This document shows, in pieces, positions 41,517 to 52,094 of a stretch of DNA of 64,000 nucleotides. The notes beneath the pieces were generated by a model. The model did no database searches, had not been told where the DNA came from, and saw nothing but the letters and a program-made list of their open reading frames with translations. The stretch comes from Diaporthe sp. PMI_573. Taxonomy: Eukaryota; Ascomycota; Sordariomycetes; Diaporthales; Diaporthaceae. Every line of letters starts with the position of its first letter. The stretch's first letter is position 1. The stretch is taken from contig JAJTUP010000028.1 of NCBI GenBank assembly GCA_021399435.1, forward strand, positions 682,001-746,000, in the 5' to 3' direction. The translations under genes and the position numbers were made by a program.

Positions 41517-43699
41517 TAGGGTTCAAATCCATACCACGAAATCCACATATGGATCCATAATGTGGATCCATATCCATTCCATTCCATTCCACGCGGGCTT
41601 CTGCATTTCCATATCCACGCCACGGAGCCCCTTCCACATGTTCCATATGTGGAAATTGTGGAAAGGAATGGACATTTTTGGTGGGGTTTGAAAATACCTG
41701 GATTTCCTTGTGAAATAGCGCATACCCTAAGTACCTTCGATCGCCCACAACAAAATAAAAACGATTTTCCACCCCGTTTTATCCGTACACAAAGTTAAAC
41801 AAGTCTATTCTGGGAGGTTTTACTGTTACGACCTTACTACCTCAAATCGAAATGGCCACCTTCCATCCTACCAAGTCAACCACGCCCGTTCCAGAACGTA
41901 CAGAAGAAGACAATCAACGGCTCTTTCAGCTCTACAAAGGCTGGACCTTGACGGAGAGAGACGGCCAAGTGCGTCAATGGGTATATCAATTCGGCTACGA
42001 TATCCAGCATGCCCAGAAGGGGGAACGCCGATGGGTGTGTTGTCTTTGCATCAAGCAAAAGCGGCCGAGGCCAAAGAGTTATGCCATCAAAGGGTTGCAG
42101 AACGCTGAGGGTCCGTCTGGAGGAGGCGAGGCTCCGTTGGAAAATGGCATAACTTTGCTGTTGTAGGTGGCTCAGTCCCCGATTTTATTTGTCATACTCA
42201 CGAAGTCCTAGGAGGTGAGCAGATCGGACACGTGGACCGATATGCTCAAGAAGGTACAGGCTGTCGAGAGCCAACTCTCTGACGACGCTCAGCTCAAGAA
42301 ACACCGTCCAGTTGGAGTTGTGGTCGACAATGCTACCCGGTGGCTTTCTCAATTCTCGATGATTGAGCGTGCTCTGGTTTTAAGGCAATTTTATAATTCT
42401 TTTGTCCAGAGAGCGTCAAACGAGTGGGAGAGGGCCAACTTGACGAGAGCTGGCAACATCAAAAAGGGCTCCAAGCAGCCCTTCTTCCTGAAGGAAGAGA
42501 ACCGCATGACAACTGATGATTGGCATGTGCTCGGGACTCTTTACGACATTTTGCTTGACTTCAAGCTGGTTGTGAAAGGCCTTGAGGGTGATGGACAGGG
42601 AAAACACCGCAGAAACGTCGAGGAAAACGAGGTCGAGCCCCCACTGTCTGGTAAGCCTTAGACTTCGCAAAAGAGGCCCTATTCTTATTCTAGCAGCTGA
42701 CTTGTACAGGTACAAGCTGGGATCTTATTCACGCGTACGAATTTCTTCTCGAAACCCTTGAATCCGCGAAAAGAGCAGTCGCCAATTTTCCAGACGGCCA
42801 CCACCTCGCAGTCAACATCAACCTGGGTTGGCTCAAATTGAACGAATACTACGAGCATTTGAACGATAGCCCCCTGATCTATGGCGCCGCAGTTCTCCAT
42901 CCTGCTTACCGGTGGGCACTGTTTCACGATTTGTGGGGAGACGACGAGGAAAGACAGCTGTGGATTACCAAGGCGCAGGAGATGGTCCAGGATCTTTGGG
43001 GGAGAGAGTATAGGGACCTTGAGGTTGATGATCCAGAGATTGAATTGCCTGCCAATAAGCGTCTGAAGACCTCAAGAAACAAGTTCACAGCGTGGCGCAC
43101 GAAAAAGCGAGGACTGATGGCTGGAGGGATTTCTGTTACCGAGTCGCACATTCAATCCCCAGCTCAATCCCCTAGGTCCTCAGTTGGCGGTCTGGATCTT
43201 GATGAATACGAGCAGTGGCAGCGCGATATCGAGGATGCTGACGCTTCTGTCACAGATCCCTACGAATACTGGCACATAAGGCGGCTCAAATACCCCCGGC
43301 TGTCTAGGATGGCCTTGGATCTGCTTACTGTGCCACCTATGTCAGCCGAGTGTGAGAGGCTATTCTCGACCACTGGCCGCATGGTTACCAAGAGCCGCAA
43401 TAGGCTAGATGCCAGTACAATTGGGCTTTGTCAGACACTACGGAGTTGGTTGCGTGCTGGTTTGATCGGGTCGCTAGATAGGATTCTAATGGACGAGTGA
43501 CAAAATGACCAAGGCATGGATGCGACCCACTAATTACCATTGTTGGACGAAGTAGGTTTCCATTCCACAAATTCCACAATATGGATCCATTTCCATAATG
43601 GATCCATTTCCACCCATTCCACATCGAAGTCATTAGTCAGCATCCATATCCACGCCATATTCACAAATGTGTCGTGGAGTGTCGTGGATTTGAACCCTG
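41517..43699 (+). mobile_element. hAT element, internally deleted
   Basis: The left terminus TAGGGTTCAAATCCA and the right terminus (inverted, CAGGGTTCAAATCCA) match. Subterminal zones are rich in GGATCCAT, TCCATTCC and TCCACA words on both sides. The 8 bases flanking the ends (TTGGTTAC on the left, ATTGTCGG on the right) do not match, so no duplication is visible. The transposase inside lacks its central catalytic region. Confidence 0.75.
41852..43500 (+). pseudogene. hAT transposase with central deletion
   Basis: The N-terminal part (41852 to about 42160) has the BED-like finger with RRWVCCLCIKQKR. The next coding block starts about 42215 with VESQLSDDAQLKKH and VVDNATRWLSQF, followed by a 59-base intron (42651-42709, GTAAGC...TACAG) that restores frame. 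It then runs to the C-terminal dimerisation domain with YPRLSRMALDLLTVPPMSAECERLFS and MVTKSRNRLDAS, stop at 43500. Compared with the related transposase at 52095, the whole block with FDGWTARSRQ, TLDNAPNND and the CFGHTLNLAAKAL region is missing. The catalytic acids are therefore absent, while the DNA-binding and dimerisation parts are kept. It could only act as a repressor-like protein if expressed. Confidence 0.75.
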
Positions 43700-44112
43700 A
43701 TTGTCGGATCCAGTCGTTCCACTTCTTGAGTAGGTTACCGGGTTTCTGGGGTTAAAAATAAGGAATCAAATAACAAAAACAACTTTGAATCAAATTCTTC
43801 ATCGAGGACCTTTCCATCTATACACTGCCACTGCTCCATTTCCTAATTTAAGAATCCTTGTTTACCAGGCCAGCGCAGCAGGTCATCGCATAACTTGGCA
43901 GGCCGTCAGCGCACATAGTATTTGCGTCAGTTCCCAGTGATCACGGAGGACAAGGTCCGATTTCACCTTCTGACCGGTTGAAAGCATCGAAGAATCTTGT
44001 TTCTGCTGCGAAAATGTAGGTGAATCATTTCCAGCGTCTCTTGGGTTCCGGCGATGCGGTTGGTAGAAGATTGTTGCCACCGTCTTTTTTTCGACTTTTT
44101 TAAAATGACTTC
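43700..44112. other. Spacer, nothing recognised
   Basis: No supported gene between the hAT right end and the LTR fragment. Confidence 0.35.
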
Positions 44113-44203
44113 TGTTAGATGTGACGGGTGCTTTGGGTTGGGTGCCTGAGGCATCAATGGTTGAATCATGACAAAACCAGCCCCTTACGGGTGGGGTAAC
44201 ATA
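44113..44203 (+). repeat. LTR fragment related to the 58-kb copia LTR
   Basis: It starts TGTTAGATGTGACGGG and shares GTGCCTGAGGCATCA and GACAAAACCAGCCCC with the first 95 bases of the LTR at 58041-58236. It ends abruptly inside the LTR. It belongs to a truncated or sister copia family. Confidence 0.65.
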
Positions 44204-44304
44204 ATCCTGCATTTGGTTTCGGATCTCGAATCTAATTATTTTATCTTCTTTACAACCTTTGAAATACCTGGTGGCCGCTTGGCGGAGATTCTGGCCACTG
44301 GTGG

Positions 44305-44739
44305 ATGTCTGGTGTTGCGAACCCCGCATCAGACGTCATTGTCGTCATGGAAGGCGAACAGGATGTTCCGGGCGGGGGATGTCATCGTCCCCTGCGTAAA
44401 AGGACCAGAACGACGAGGGCGTTGGAATCCAAGCAGCAAAAAGGTGCTATGGAATGGCAGGAAGAGGAGAGCAGTGAGGGAACTCCGAGTCATACCCGAG
44501 CTAAGAAACGGGCCGCGCCTAAGGCAGCTGGTAGCATGAGCGAGGTTGCCCAGAGCCTAAAACGACTCCTGGAACAAGATTTCAATAAGAGAATGGAATC
44601 GATGAAGGCGGAATTTCAGCTCGAGTTTGCTAAGCTTAGGGACCGCATGGCTGAGGAAGTTACTAGGACTACGGCCCAGATGGCACAAGAATTATCGCAA
44701 GTCCGACAGCAGCTTACCCAGGTTTGCGACAAGCTGGAG
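44305..44739 (+). CDS. Coiled-coil ORF, 3' cut by hAT terminus
   Basis: The ATG at 44305 opens a frame of about 145 residues before the hAT terminus. The first half is basic and rich in Glu/Lys. The second half (QSLKRLLEQDFNKRMESM, then ...QMAQELSQVRQQLTQVCDKLEQ) is a heptad-type coiled coil. LINE-encoded ORF1 proteins and regulatory fungal proteins can look like this, but there is no zinc knuckle or RRM to prove a LINE origin. The stop visible in the frame lies inside the hAT terminus, so the natural C-terminus is lost. Moderately likely to be a transposon ORF1 remnant. Confidence 0.4.
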
Positions 44740-44877
44740 CAGTGTGGCTAACAATCAATCGAGTTCAATTTCGGCCCTCAAACTCGATTGATTGAACCTA
44801 TCTCAGCTCGATTGAAGCTTGACTTGACTAATCAGCGACCTCGATTGACAACTTGTCAAGTACTTGATATACTATGC

Positions 44878-47216
44878 CTAATCAGGTAATTTGTATAGAC
44901 CTCTTGGTGTAGAAATCCCGCGCAAGATCTTTGAAGTAATCCAATTCTTCTGTATCATCTCAGCTTCAACTGTGTCATCGCCGAGGCCGTTGCGCTTGTC
45001 AGTGATGAGCTCACTACCGTCAGAGAATACGCGCTCTGGCTCTGCGCTCATCGCTGGCGTGCTGAAGATGTTAAGAGCAAGTTTGCTGAGAATAGGCCAT
45101 ACGTGGCGTCGGTCCACCCACCACGCCAGAGGATTCTTAACGGTCATGTCATCCTTCGACGGCACCTGCTTTATCCAGATCTCCCACTCAGTCTCCACCT
45201 TCCTCCTCTTGCCACGGCGTGGTCGATCTGTTGTATGGCCCCAAGCATCGAATTCGTCATCGATTGTCGGCGAGGAAGAAGGAGAGGTCTCGGCTTGGTC
45301 GACGTGCTCAGTGGCCACCGTGACTGCGGCGAAGCGATCGTAATATACAGTAAGCTCCTTCTCTGCTGTCTTTATCCAATCCTCTCGCTTCCACCACTTC
45401 TCCCTGAAGTATTCGAATTGGTAGGCTGGGTGGAGGGCGATGGCCATGCGGTAGATAGGCGACTGGTCGGTAAGCTCGTAGTAGGTGTTGATCTTTGACC
45501 ATGCAGCGAGCACACCGGCGGAGTAGTAGGGAGGAAGGGCATCCTCATTATCTGCATCCATGGCGTCAATCTCTTCTTTGACGCTCTCAAGCTTCGTAAG
45601 CAGGAAGTCCATGGCGTAGAGTACTTGCCACACCGAGCCTTGGCCACCCTCGTTGCCCTCGCTATCTGCACGGCTTTGTAGTCGCTTCGTGAGTCGCTCG
45701 AAAGGCTGCAGGAGCTTATAGAAGAGCTCAAGCTCGTGCCAATCAGCCTCGGCGAGGAAGTCATTCTTGTGCTTGTCGTTTTTATCTGGAGGCTTCCACT
45801 GCGCCTGGTAGAGATCGATGGCAGGGCGACACTTAAGAGCACGCTCGATCATGTAATATGTCGCGTTCCATCGAATGCCACCGTCATTGAGGAGCACGCC
45901 GACGAAGAGCTTGCCGTCGCTCGTCTTCGTGACGCGCATGCGAGCTCTCAACAGCTCGCGACGCGCGTCATTGCGATTAATGTAGATAACGAGGTTGTGC
46001 AGCTTGCCAATGACGCCTTTGAGGCTCCAGAGAGCTACATGCTGCTCCTCCGAAGCCTCAATAAGATTCTTCTCCCATGCGCTGACGCCTTCGCCAAATA
46101 AGAGAGCCTTAACGACGAGATTAATAATATGGCCGATACAGCGAATACGGTCTGCTTCTGGATCGATCGAGGAGAAGGAACGCTGTAAAGCTTCGAGGCA
46201 TTTGTCGTTATCACCAGCGTTATCCATAACGAAGGAGCCGAGCTTCTCGCCGATGCTGTATTGTAGAATTACTGGCTTTACCAGAGCTGCGAGGTCGTCG
46301 CCGGTGTGACCGCCATAACGTCGTGGGAAGCCGAGGAGGAGTGTTCGAGGATGACCTTTGCCGTCGACGAAGTGTGCGCAAACAGCGACGTATTCTCTGC
46401 GATTGTGAGCTCGCCATCCATCGATCGAGAGGTTGATGTTGCTGAGTGCAGACTGCACCAATTCGATGATGAATGGCAAGCGTGCTGCGTCGAATCCTTC
46501 ACCCACTGCGAGAGCGTTGAGTGATGCGTTGGCAACAGGCGTGCGAGCGAAGGCTTGCCGTATGTGAGTAAATCAGTGGTCGCCTCGTCTGTGACTTCTC
46601 GGTAGCTGAGGCGTAGCTTGATGGCCCAGTCAATAAGCTTTTGCTTATAGTCATCCTCATTAAATGGCATGACGAGCTGGAAAACTTCTGCAGCGTTGTT
46701 GGCGTCGATATCGTCGTCATCGATGGTCGAATTCGAAGGCCTTTTGATATTGTGGAACTCTATAAGATGCTGGATTGCAGCAGTCGTCGATTCTGCTGCA
46801 AATAGCTGACTGATATACCGCTTCTTGGTATGGCAATCGGCGCAGAGGAAGTACTTGTCATTACTATGCTCCAGCTCGGCTCCATATGAATAGATCCATG
46901 AGACCTTGACTCGTCTGCCCACGCTCCTCTTGTCCCGTATGCGATATTGTATACCCTTGAGAATCGTGCCATCGTGCCGCCGAAGCACGCCCCAATCAAT
47001 TGGGAACGAGAGAGAGTGTGGAGGGCAGGTAGATCGATGGAGAGATTACTCTACATCTGACGTTTGCTCGGTCGACAATAGCAGCTCGTTTAGGTCAGTA
47101 GATTGCCTTGAAGAAGACATCGTAGATAAGCTTCGAGTACTTGATGGCCGACTTGGGCCCCAGAACGCGTGTAGCGACATAATAACGCGTCGATTCGACG
47201 GGTTGTTGATAGACAT
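44878..47216 (-). pseudogene. hAT transposase, one frameshift
   Basis: A probable first exon starts at the ATG at 47216 and runs to about 47050. It is joined by an intron (donor after the ...QTSD codons, acceptor before GIQYRIRDK) to the main coding part. The BED finger YFLCADCHTKK and the IQHLIEFHNIK region follow. Near 46490 the frame changes inside the QWVK(E)GFDAARL block, a single indel. Beyond it the frame is open to 44878, with LSIDGWRAHNR, FVMDNAGDND, RCIGHIINLVVKALLF and the hATC domain (ALNIFSTPAMSAEPERVFSD, ELITDKRNGL). Apart from the frameshift it looks complete and is similar to the intact transposase at 35013-37359. It is a recently inactivated copy. Confidence 0.8.
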
Positions 47217-47225
47217 TTGATGGAG

Positions 47226-47305
47226 AAAGAGTAGGATTTTATTTCGCCAGGGGGACACGCCTCATAGGGCCATTGCGCTAAGCTGTTTACGTTTCGTACA
47301 GTGCG
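47226..47305 (-). repeat. LINE 3' tail-like segment inside the hAT
   Basis: The 80 bases resemble 63100-63165, the region at the 3' end of the right-edge LINE (shared: ATTTTATTTCGCC, GGGGACAC, TTGCGCTAAGCT, TTTCGTAC). It lies just upstream of the transposase ATG. It is probably a severely 5'-truncated LINE insertion or a SINE using the same tail. Confidence 0.55.
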
Positions 47306-47575
47306 ATTTACGTCGATTCTGGTGGGTTTAGAGTTTGCGCAGCTTAGATAATTAGTTCTAAGCGATGTAATTGGCTAATTAGCGATATCAAGGGTATCCT
47401 CTCCTAGCCTTCCTAAATAAGTAATTATTGGCATCAAGTACTTGACAACTTGACACTCCTTTAACTTGATTGATTGATGACAACCCTTGAACTTGACTTG
47501 AGAACTTGACTTGACGAGAAGTCGAACTTGATTGAGAATTGTCAAGTTCGAGCTTGATTGTTAGCCACACTGCGC

Positions 47576-49434
47576 ATGCAGAGTTGGAATGTGAGGTTCA
47601 TGTGTGGTACAGATGCCGTTGCTGGCATCTACCAGCGCGACAACTTCCTCCGCGTCGCCGACGTCGCCCGCGAGCTTGAGCTCTGTCTCGTCCTCAAATC
47701 CCCCGCCCCCGGCGCCGAATCATGGCAGCCGGCATTACTCCAGAGAGATGCACGTCCTGGCCACGGTCAGCAACTACTTGTGCTAGATAAGCAAGACACC
47801 ACTCCGTTCCCGACGCCAAGTTCCAGAAACGCGGTGCTCTACGAGCTTGTCTTCCACCGCGACAGCGCATGCGCCAGTGGAGGCACGCACTCCTTAGGAG
47901 GTATGGAGCATGCCCGTCTCCCCTTCGCGCCTTCACGCAGCTAACGGGCCCCCAGACAGGTGTATCTCCCGAACTGAGCTCCCAACACAACGTCATGATC
48001 CACGATACCTCGAGATCGGCCGGAAGTTCGCCGACCCTCGGGTCCCAACCGTACCGTTGCGAAGGATGGCGGGCACCAAACGGCGTAGCAGCTCCTCCGT
48101 CTCTGTATCGATGTCGAACACCACCAGCGCGTCACCGGCGAGGACAACCGGGACAGAAGATGAATTACCGCCAACTATTATCTCGTTCGAAGAGGCACGA
48201 CCCCGCATGGATGCATTTCGATCGAATGTCCTCACAAACGGCTACACGTGTGCCTTCAGCGGCATGGGCAAATCTTGGCTGCCTGGTGGCGTGGCTGGTC
48301 CCGGTATCGAGGCCGCCCACGTAGTGCCACAACTTCACTGGCATACTTACCCGTGCGACGACACGATGAGGGTTGCTGATATTAACAAGCCCTCGGAAAT
48401 GAAGCAGGTCTGGCTACGGACATGGACGTGAGTATTGCATGTTCCGCAGGTCAACTTATGGCTTACAAAGAAACAGATTCTCGAATGGTTTGCCCATGCT
48501 CAGTCATTTACACAAGTGTTTCGACGCCCGACTCATCTCTATCCACCCCGAGACACGGCGTATCCGAGCCTTCGCCGACTACGATATCTTGACCCAATAC
48601 CACGGCCAGCTGGCACACCTGCCAGAGTATATCGACTCCAAAGCTTTACGACACCACTGGGACATGTGTTGCCTTGAAAATATGCGATCAAGCTGGCTGG
48701 AACAGGAATCTGAGCAGTCAACAGTGGAATCGATACCAACGCCTCGGATTCCCCTTGCCGACAGCGTGGATCAGAGCAGCCAGTCAATCAGCGAACCTAG
48801 CCAACAAGCATTCCTGCCACCGCCAGTTCCGAACGCACATGGAGACTCGTCCACCAACCCACAGCACGCGAAGCAAGCCTCCGATATGCAGACTCCGGAC
48901 CCAACTGGCAAATCGCAAGCTTCGAAGCCGCGGCTCCACCACTCTTCGTACAAACTCCGGGGCGCGCAAGCACACCCGCCGTCTCCGCCGTCTCCGCCGT
49001 CTAGTGAACCGGCTCCGGAGAGGCATACATTATGGTGGTTTGGGGATGGCATAGTTGACGACGCAGCCGAAGCCGAAGCATTGACACAGAAGGGCTGGCT
49101 CCTTCGTCCTGTGGATGAAGCCGATTTGTCGTCCAAGAAAGTGCAGCGCATACTCAGGCGGAAGCAAAAGCAACGGGCGGGTGGGCCCCAGCTGTGGTGG
49201 TTCGGTGACGAGGTCATTGAAAACGCAGCCGAGGCCGAGGCGCTTATGAAACAGGGCTGGCTGCTCCAGCCAATCGACGAAGAGGATGACGAGCATGATG
49301 GCAAAATGGGGAAGAGCGGAGTGCAGACAGTGTCTACCATGCACATAGTTACAGCCGGCATTCAGATGGGCGCGTACAATGGCGTCTCGGGGCCGTGGTC
49401 ATTGAGGACCCGGCAGTGGCCGAAGATCTTATGA
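47576..49434 (+). CDS. HNH nuclease-type protein with C-terminal WWFGD repeats
   Basis: Three exons, 47576-47900, 47956-48427 and 48477-49434, join with two canonical introns of 55 and 49 bases. The total of 1755 bases gives 584 residues. The N-terminal block (AVAGIYQRDNFLRVADVA...) resembles the start of fungal HNH_2-type proteins. The nuclease-like domain has GYTCAFSGMG, EAAHVVPQLHW, NGLPMLSHLHKCFDARLIS, RIRAFADYDIL and ALRHHWDMCCLENM, the usual HNH_2 blocks. The C-terminus has two clear units of LWWFGD(G/E)xIx(D/N)AAEAEALxxxGWLL and a decayed third unit just past the stop (about 49398-49455). The start is fixed by the hAT terminus: it lies only 4 bases inside the flank, so some N-terminal residues may be lost. 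These fungal HNH_2 proteins are often found in variable genome regions; their substrate is unknown. Confidence 0.7.
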
Positions 49435-49507
49435 AACAGGGCTGGCTGCTCCAGACCGTCAGTGCGGGCGATGGAGAATGCCGTCGTGGTCGATCGCCAA
49501 AGAAACG

Positions 49508-49830
49508 GCCAGTCTGAAGTTGTCAACTTTTGGTGGGGAAATCAGCTTCCCCACCAAAATGGAGTATTTCAGACATGCAGGATCAACCTTAATCTACACC
49601 AGCCAGGTCAACTATTTGGGCGGTCCGCCGCGGACTGCTTAAGAATGTACTATTATACACTCAGAATCTGATGGAATAGACTCTTCTACATCTTTCTCAC
49701 AAGTTCTTGCATTATGCCCAGTCTCGCCGCAGTTGCCACATCGTCGTTTGGACGGTCCGCCGCGGACCGCCTCCTCAGCACCCTCACCTTCCCCTCGACT
49801 CTTAATTTCTTGGCACGCTGCTGTTAGCAC
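49508..49830 (-). mobile_element. Fot/pogo-type element 3' end
   Basis: On the minus strand 49830-49639 encodes a transposase C-terminus with a zinc knuckle, CGNCGETGHNARTC (C-x2-C-x4-H-x4-C), typical of fungal pogo/Fot1 transposases, followed by an acidic Ser/Asp tail. Beyond the stop lies a terminal region with a CAGTCTGAAG segment and a perfect 13-base stem hairpin (TTTTGGTGGGGAA...TTCCCCACCAAAA) at about 49527-49558. The rest of the transposase is missing upstream of 49830. Two GGTCCGCCGCGGACC palindromes lie inside it (about 49620 and 49755). Confidence 0.6.
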
Positions 49831-50971
49831 CCTGCTAGAAATTACGCCATTTTACTATGGCACGCACAACTTTGGCCTAACAAGCGGTCAAAAACGCGAA
49901 AACTTCGAAACTTGTTTTCGAGATCCGACAACTGCGCAAGCGACGAGACGACGCACCTCCTCGCGTGGCCATCACGAACTTGGAGTAGACCTTGCCCCAT
50001 CTATATCCAACGTTAGGGAAGGCGTGATGGCTTCTTCCCCCCCGCGCAACGGCGAGGACTACTACCTCCTCCCCGCTCGACCTTCGAGGCCAACCGGCAA
50101 CAGCGAGGACTACCACACCTCCCTGCTCGAAACGACACGACGGCGGTCGCTACACTACCCTGAGAGGTTTCCCCTACGAGGTTTCCCTCTCAGTTTTTGG
50201 GAATCCAGGTAGTAATGAAGCTTGGTGGAATGTTATGGACCTACAACCGGCGGTAGGAAAATAGCGAGAACGGCTTTGGCTTAGCATCACTGGATGAGAT
50301 TTGTCTAATGGGTTGACTTGATTGTTATAAAGGGGATATCCCTTACCTAGCTAGACACGCCCTGTACCCTCTGAGATCAAGGTCTGGTCGTACCGCTTGC
50401 GGTGCGGCCCCCGGCGTAAAACAATATCATCATCATCATCATCATCATCCTCAGCACCACGAGCCATTTCACCAGCTGGCCGCTTCCCCTTTTGTTTCTC
50501 TTCAATTATCACCTGGGAATCCTCAATACTAAGTGCTCATGAGTCGGTCGGTTTTCTGCTGGACCTTGTCACCTGTCGGGGTTGTTGCCAGTGTTCTTGC
50601 AATTCTGAGGTTTATTTCTTTCCAGGGTGCATTCTTGAGCAGCAGTCGGTCCCGTATCCTTGGTGTTGGGACCGAGACGTCAAAGACCGTTTCAATCGCC
50701 CGATGATCGGATCCGTGTTCCGTCGCTAACGTTGCGCATTTGACCACTGCCTCTTTCATCTCCTCCGAGGCTAGAAGGAGGCAACTATTTAGGCGTTGAG
50801 ACACAGACACAGGCACAGCATCCCGGATTTGCTTTACTACATGGAAGGACATACATGGAGGGTCATTTCTTCTTAATTCATCAGAGCAAAAGACCGTAAT
50901 TAAAAGTGCACATTCTCAATTGCATCACCTTTGCCAGCGAACTCTTGCATTTCAGAACAGCCTGAGTCTTC
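49831..50971. other. Gene-poor stretch with ATC microsatellite
   Basis: An (ATC) tract of eight units lies at 50426-50449. Frames here are short and carry no recognised domain. The segment around 50340-50400 resembles a promoter-like region but without a supported gene. Confidence 0.4.
50426..50449 (+). repeat. (ATC)8 microsatellite
   Basis: Eight perfect ATC units in tandem. Confidence 0.9.
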
Positions 50972-51598
50972 TCAGAGTGCCAACAAGGCCGCAAAACCAA
51001 CACCAGCGGCAGCCACAACAGAGACCGCTAATTTTCCAGCACCATTGGAAGCCGTGTTTGTGGACGACGACGTGCCCCCCGTGGATGTCGAGGTCCCGCC
51101 CGTGGTTGCGGGCTTGGTAGCCTGGACCTGAACGCCGGCGACCGCGGTCGTTGCCGCAGGGGTGTAAGAAGTGGACGTGAAGGAGCATTGCGACATGATC
51201 TTGCTGGCATCTATGCGAATGTTAGCCGTCCGCCAACACCTCAACACCCTCAAACCAGGCCGGATCAGGGGTTCCTTACCATCTGAAGTATTGCCATTCT
51301 GCGAGATACAGCTCGCACACAAGCCCATCACGCCCGCGACGTCAAAGCTCTTGTTTGTGCAGATACAGTTCGCCTCAATGGCCTCGTCGGACTCCTCTGC
51401 CTGGCGGAGGCGCAGCTTCCTCCGCTTGTCGTTGTCCATGTCCATCTCATTGGGGTCAATGTCGCAGGTGTTGGTGAGATCAACGATGGGCTGGCAGATT
51501 GTTGTGCACGCGGTGGGAACATCGGCGGCACGGAGCTCTTCTGCAAGGGTGGCGGAGATGACCGCGGCCAGGGTGGCAAGAAGAATGCTGGAATGCAT
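50972..51598 (-). CDS. Secreted Cys-rich GPI-anchored protein
   Basis: Exon 1 is 51598-51280 and exon 2 is 51210-50972, with a 69-base GTAAGG...CATAG intron that includes a GCTAAC branch site. The product has 185 residues (the upstream ATG at 51616 would add six). It starts with a clear signal peptide (MHSSILLATLAAVISATLA). The mature part has eight cysteines, spaced ACTTIC..., TC, CIC, CASC and SQC, broadly like a CFEM domain but not an exact match. A Ser/Thr/Gly-rich linker (GGTSTSTGG...) and a C-terminal hydrophobic segment (LAVSVVAAAGVGFAALLAL) preceded by small residues follow, the usual GPI-anchor signal. The protein should be attached to the plasma membrane or cell wall. CFEM-like proteins serve in haem uptake, adhesion or host interaction; which applies here is not shown. 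Confidence 0.7.
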   Translation of the reverse strand: MHSSILLATLAAVISATLAEELRAADVPTACTTICQPIVDLTNTCDIDPNEMDMDNDKRRKLRLRQAEESDEAIEANCICTNKSFDVAGVMGLCASCISQNGNTSDGKEPLIRPGLRVLRCWRTANIRIDASKIMSQCSFTSTSYTPAATTAVAGVQVQATKPATTGGTSTSTGGTSSSTNTASNGAGKLAVSVVAAAGVGFAALLAL

Positions 51599-51616
51599 GT
51601 TGAGAATGTGGTTCAA

Positions 51617-52094
51617 GATTCAGATTATGCCAAATTCGTGAGTGATATTGCGGGTCGGGTTGTTGAAGAGGTGATTGAATTTGATGGCTTCTAAAATCCT
51701 AGATGTGAGCTCGACGAACATGTTCTTATGCTTTATCGCAATAGGGCAACGCTCTACTATTCCTTGGCGGCTACAAAATAGACAGGTGACAGCAAGGCTC
51801 CGATCAACTTCACATTTTCCACATGTGTATTACACATGTTGATCAACATCTTGTCAACATACACATCACATCGAAAATGGGAATGTTGATACACATCAAC
51901 ATCACTTCACACCCCTTTATCTCCGTGTACACGATGTTGATCATGTTGATATGGCCCGTGCTAGTACTAGGTGGGGCATTACCCAGGGGCGGCAGAACAC
52001 CTCCCCCTCCCGGAAGACCCCTGTCTAATTTGGGGTGTTTACCTACCGAAATTCTCCACCCAACCGCGTTTTTGGAAGGACAAACGCGTCCAAC
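51617..52094. other. Upstream and hAT subterminal region
   Basis: From about 51815 to 51960 there is a dense set of ACACATGTTGATC/TGTTGATACAC words, the subterminal repeat zone of the hAT element that follows. No other feature was found. Confidence 0.45.

Larger units (their letters stand above)
44740..47572 (-). mobile_element. hAT element, frameshifted, mismatched flanks
   Basis: The termini CAGTGTGGCTAACAATCAA are matched inverted repeats of the same family as the element at 34779. The 8 bases outside (AGCTGGAG on the left, CGCATGCA on the right) differ. Subterminal zones contain many TCAATCGA/CTTGACTTGA words. The interior has a minus-strand transposase gene with one frameshift and a LINE-tail-like insertion in the 5' region. 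Confidence 0.8.
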
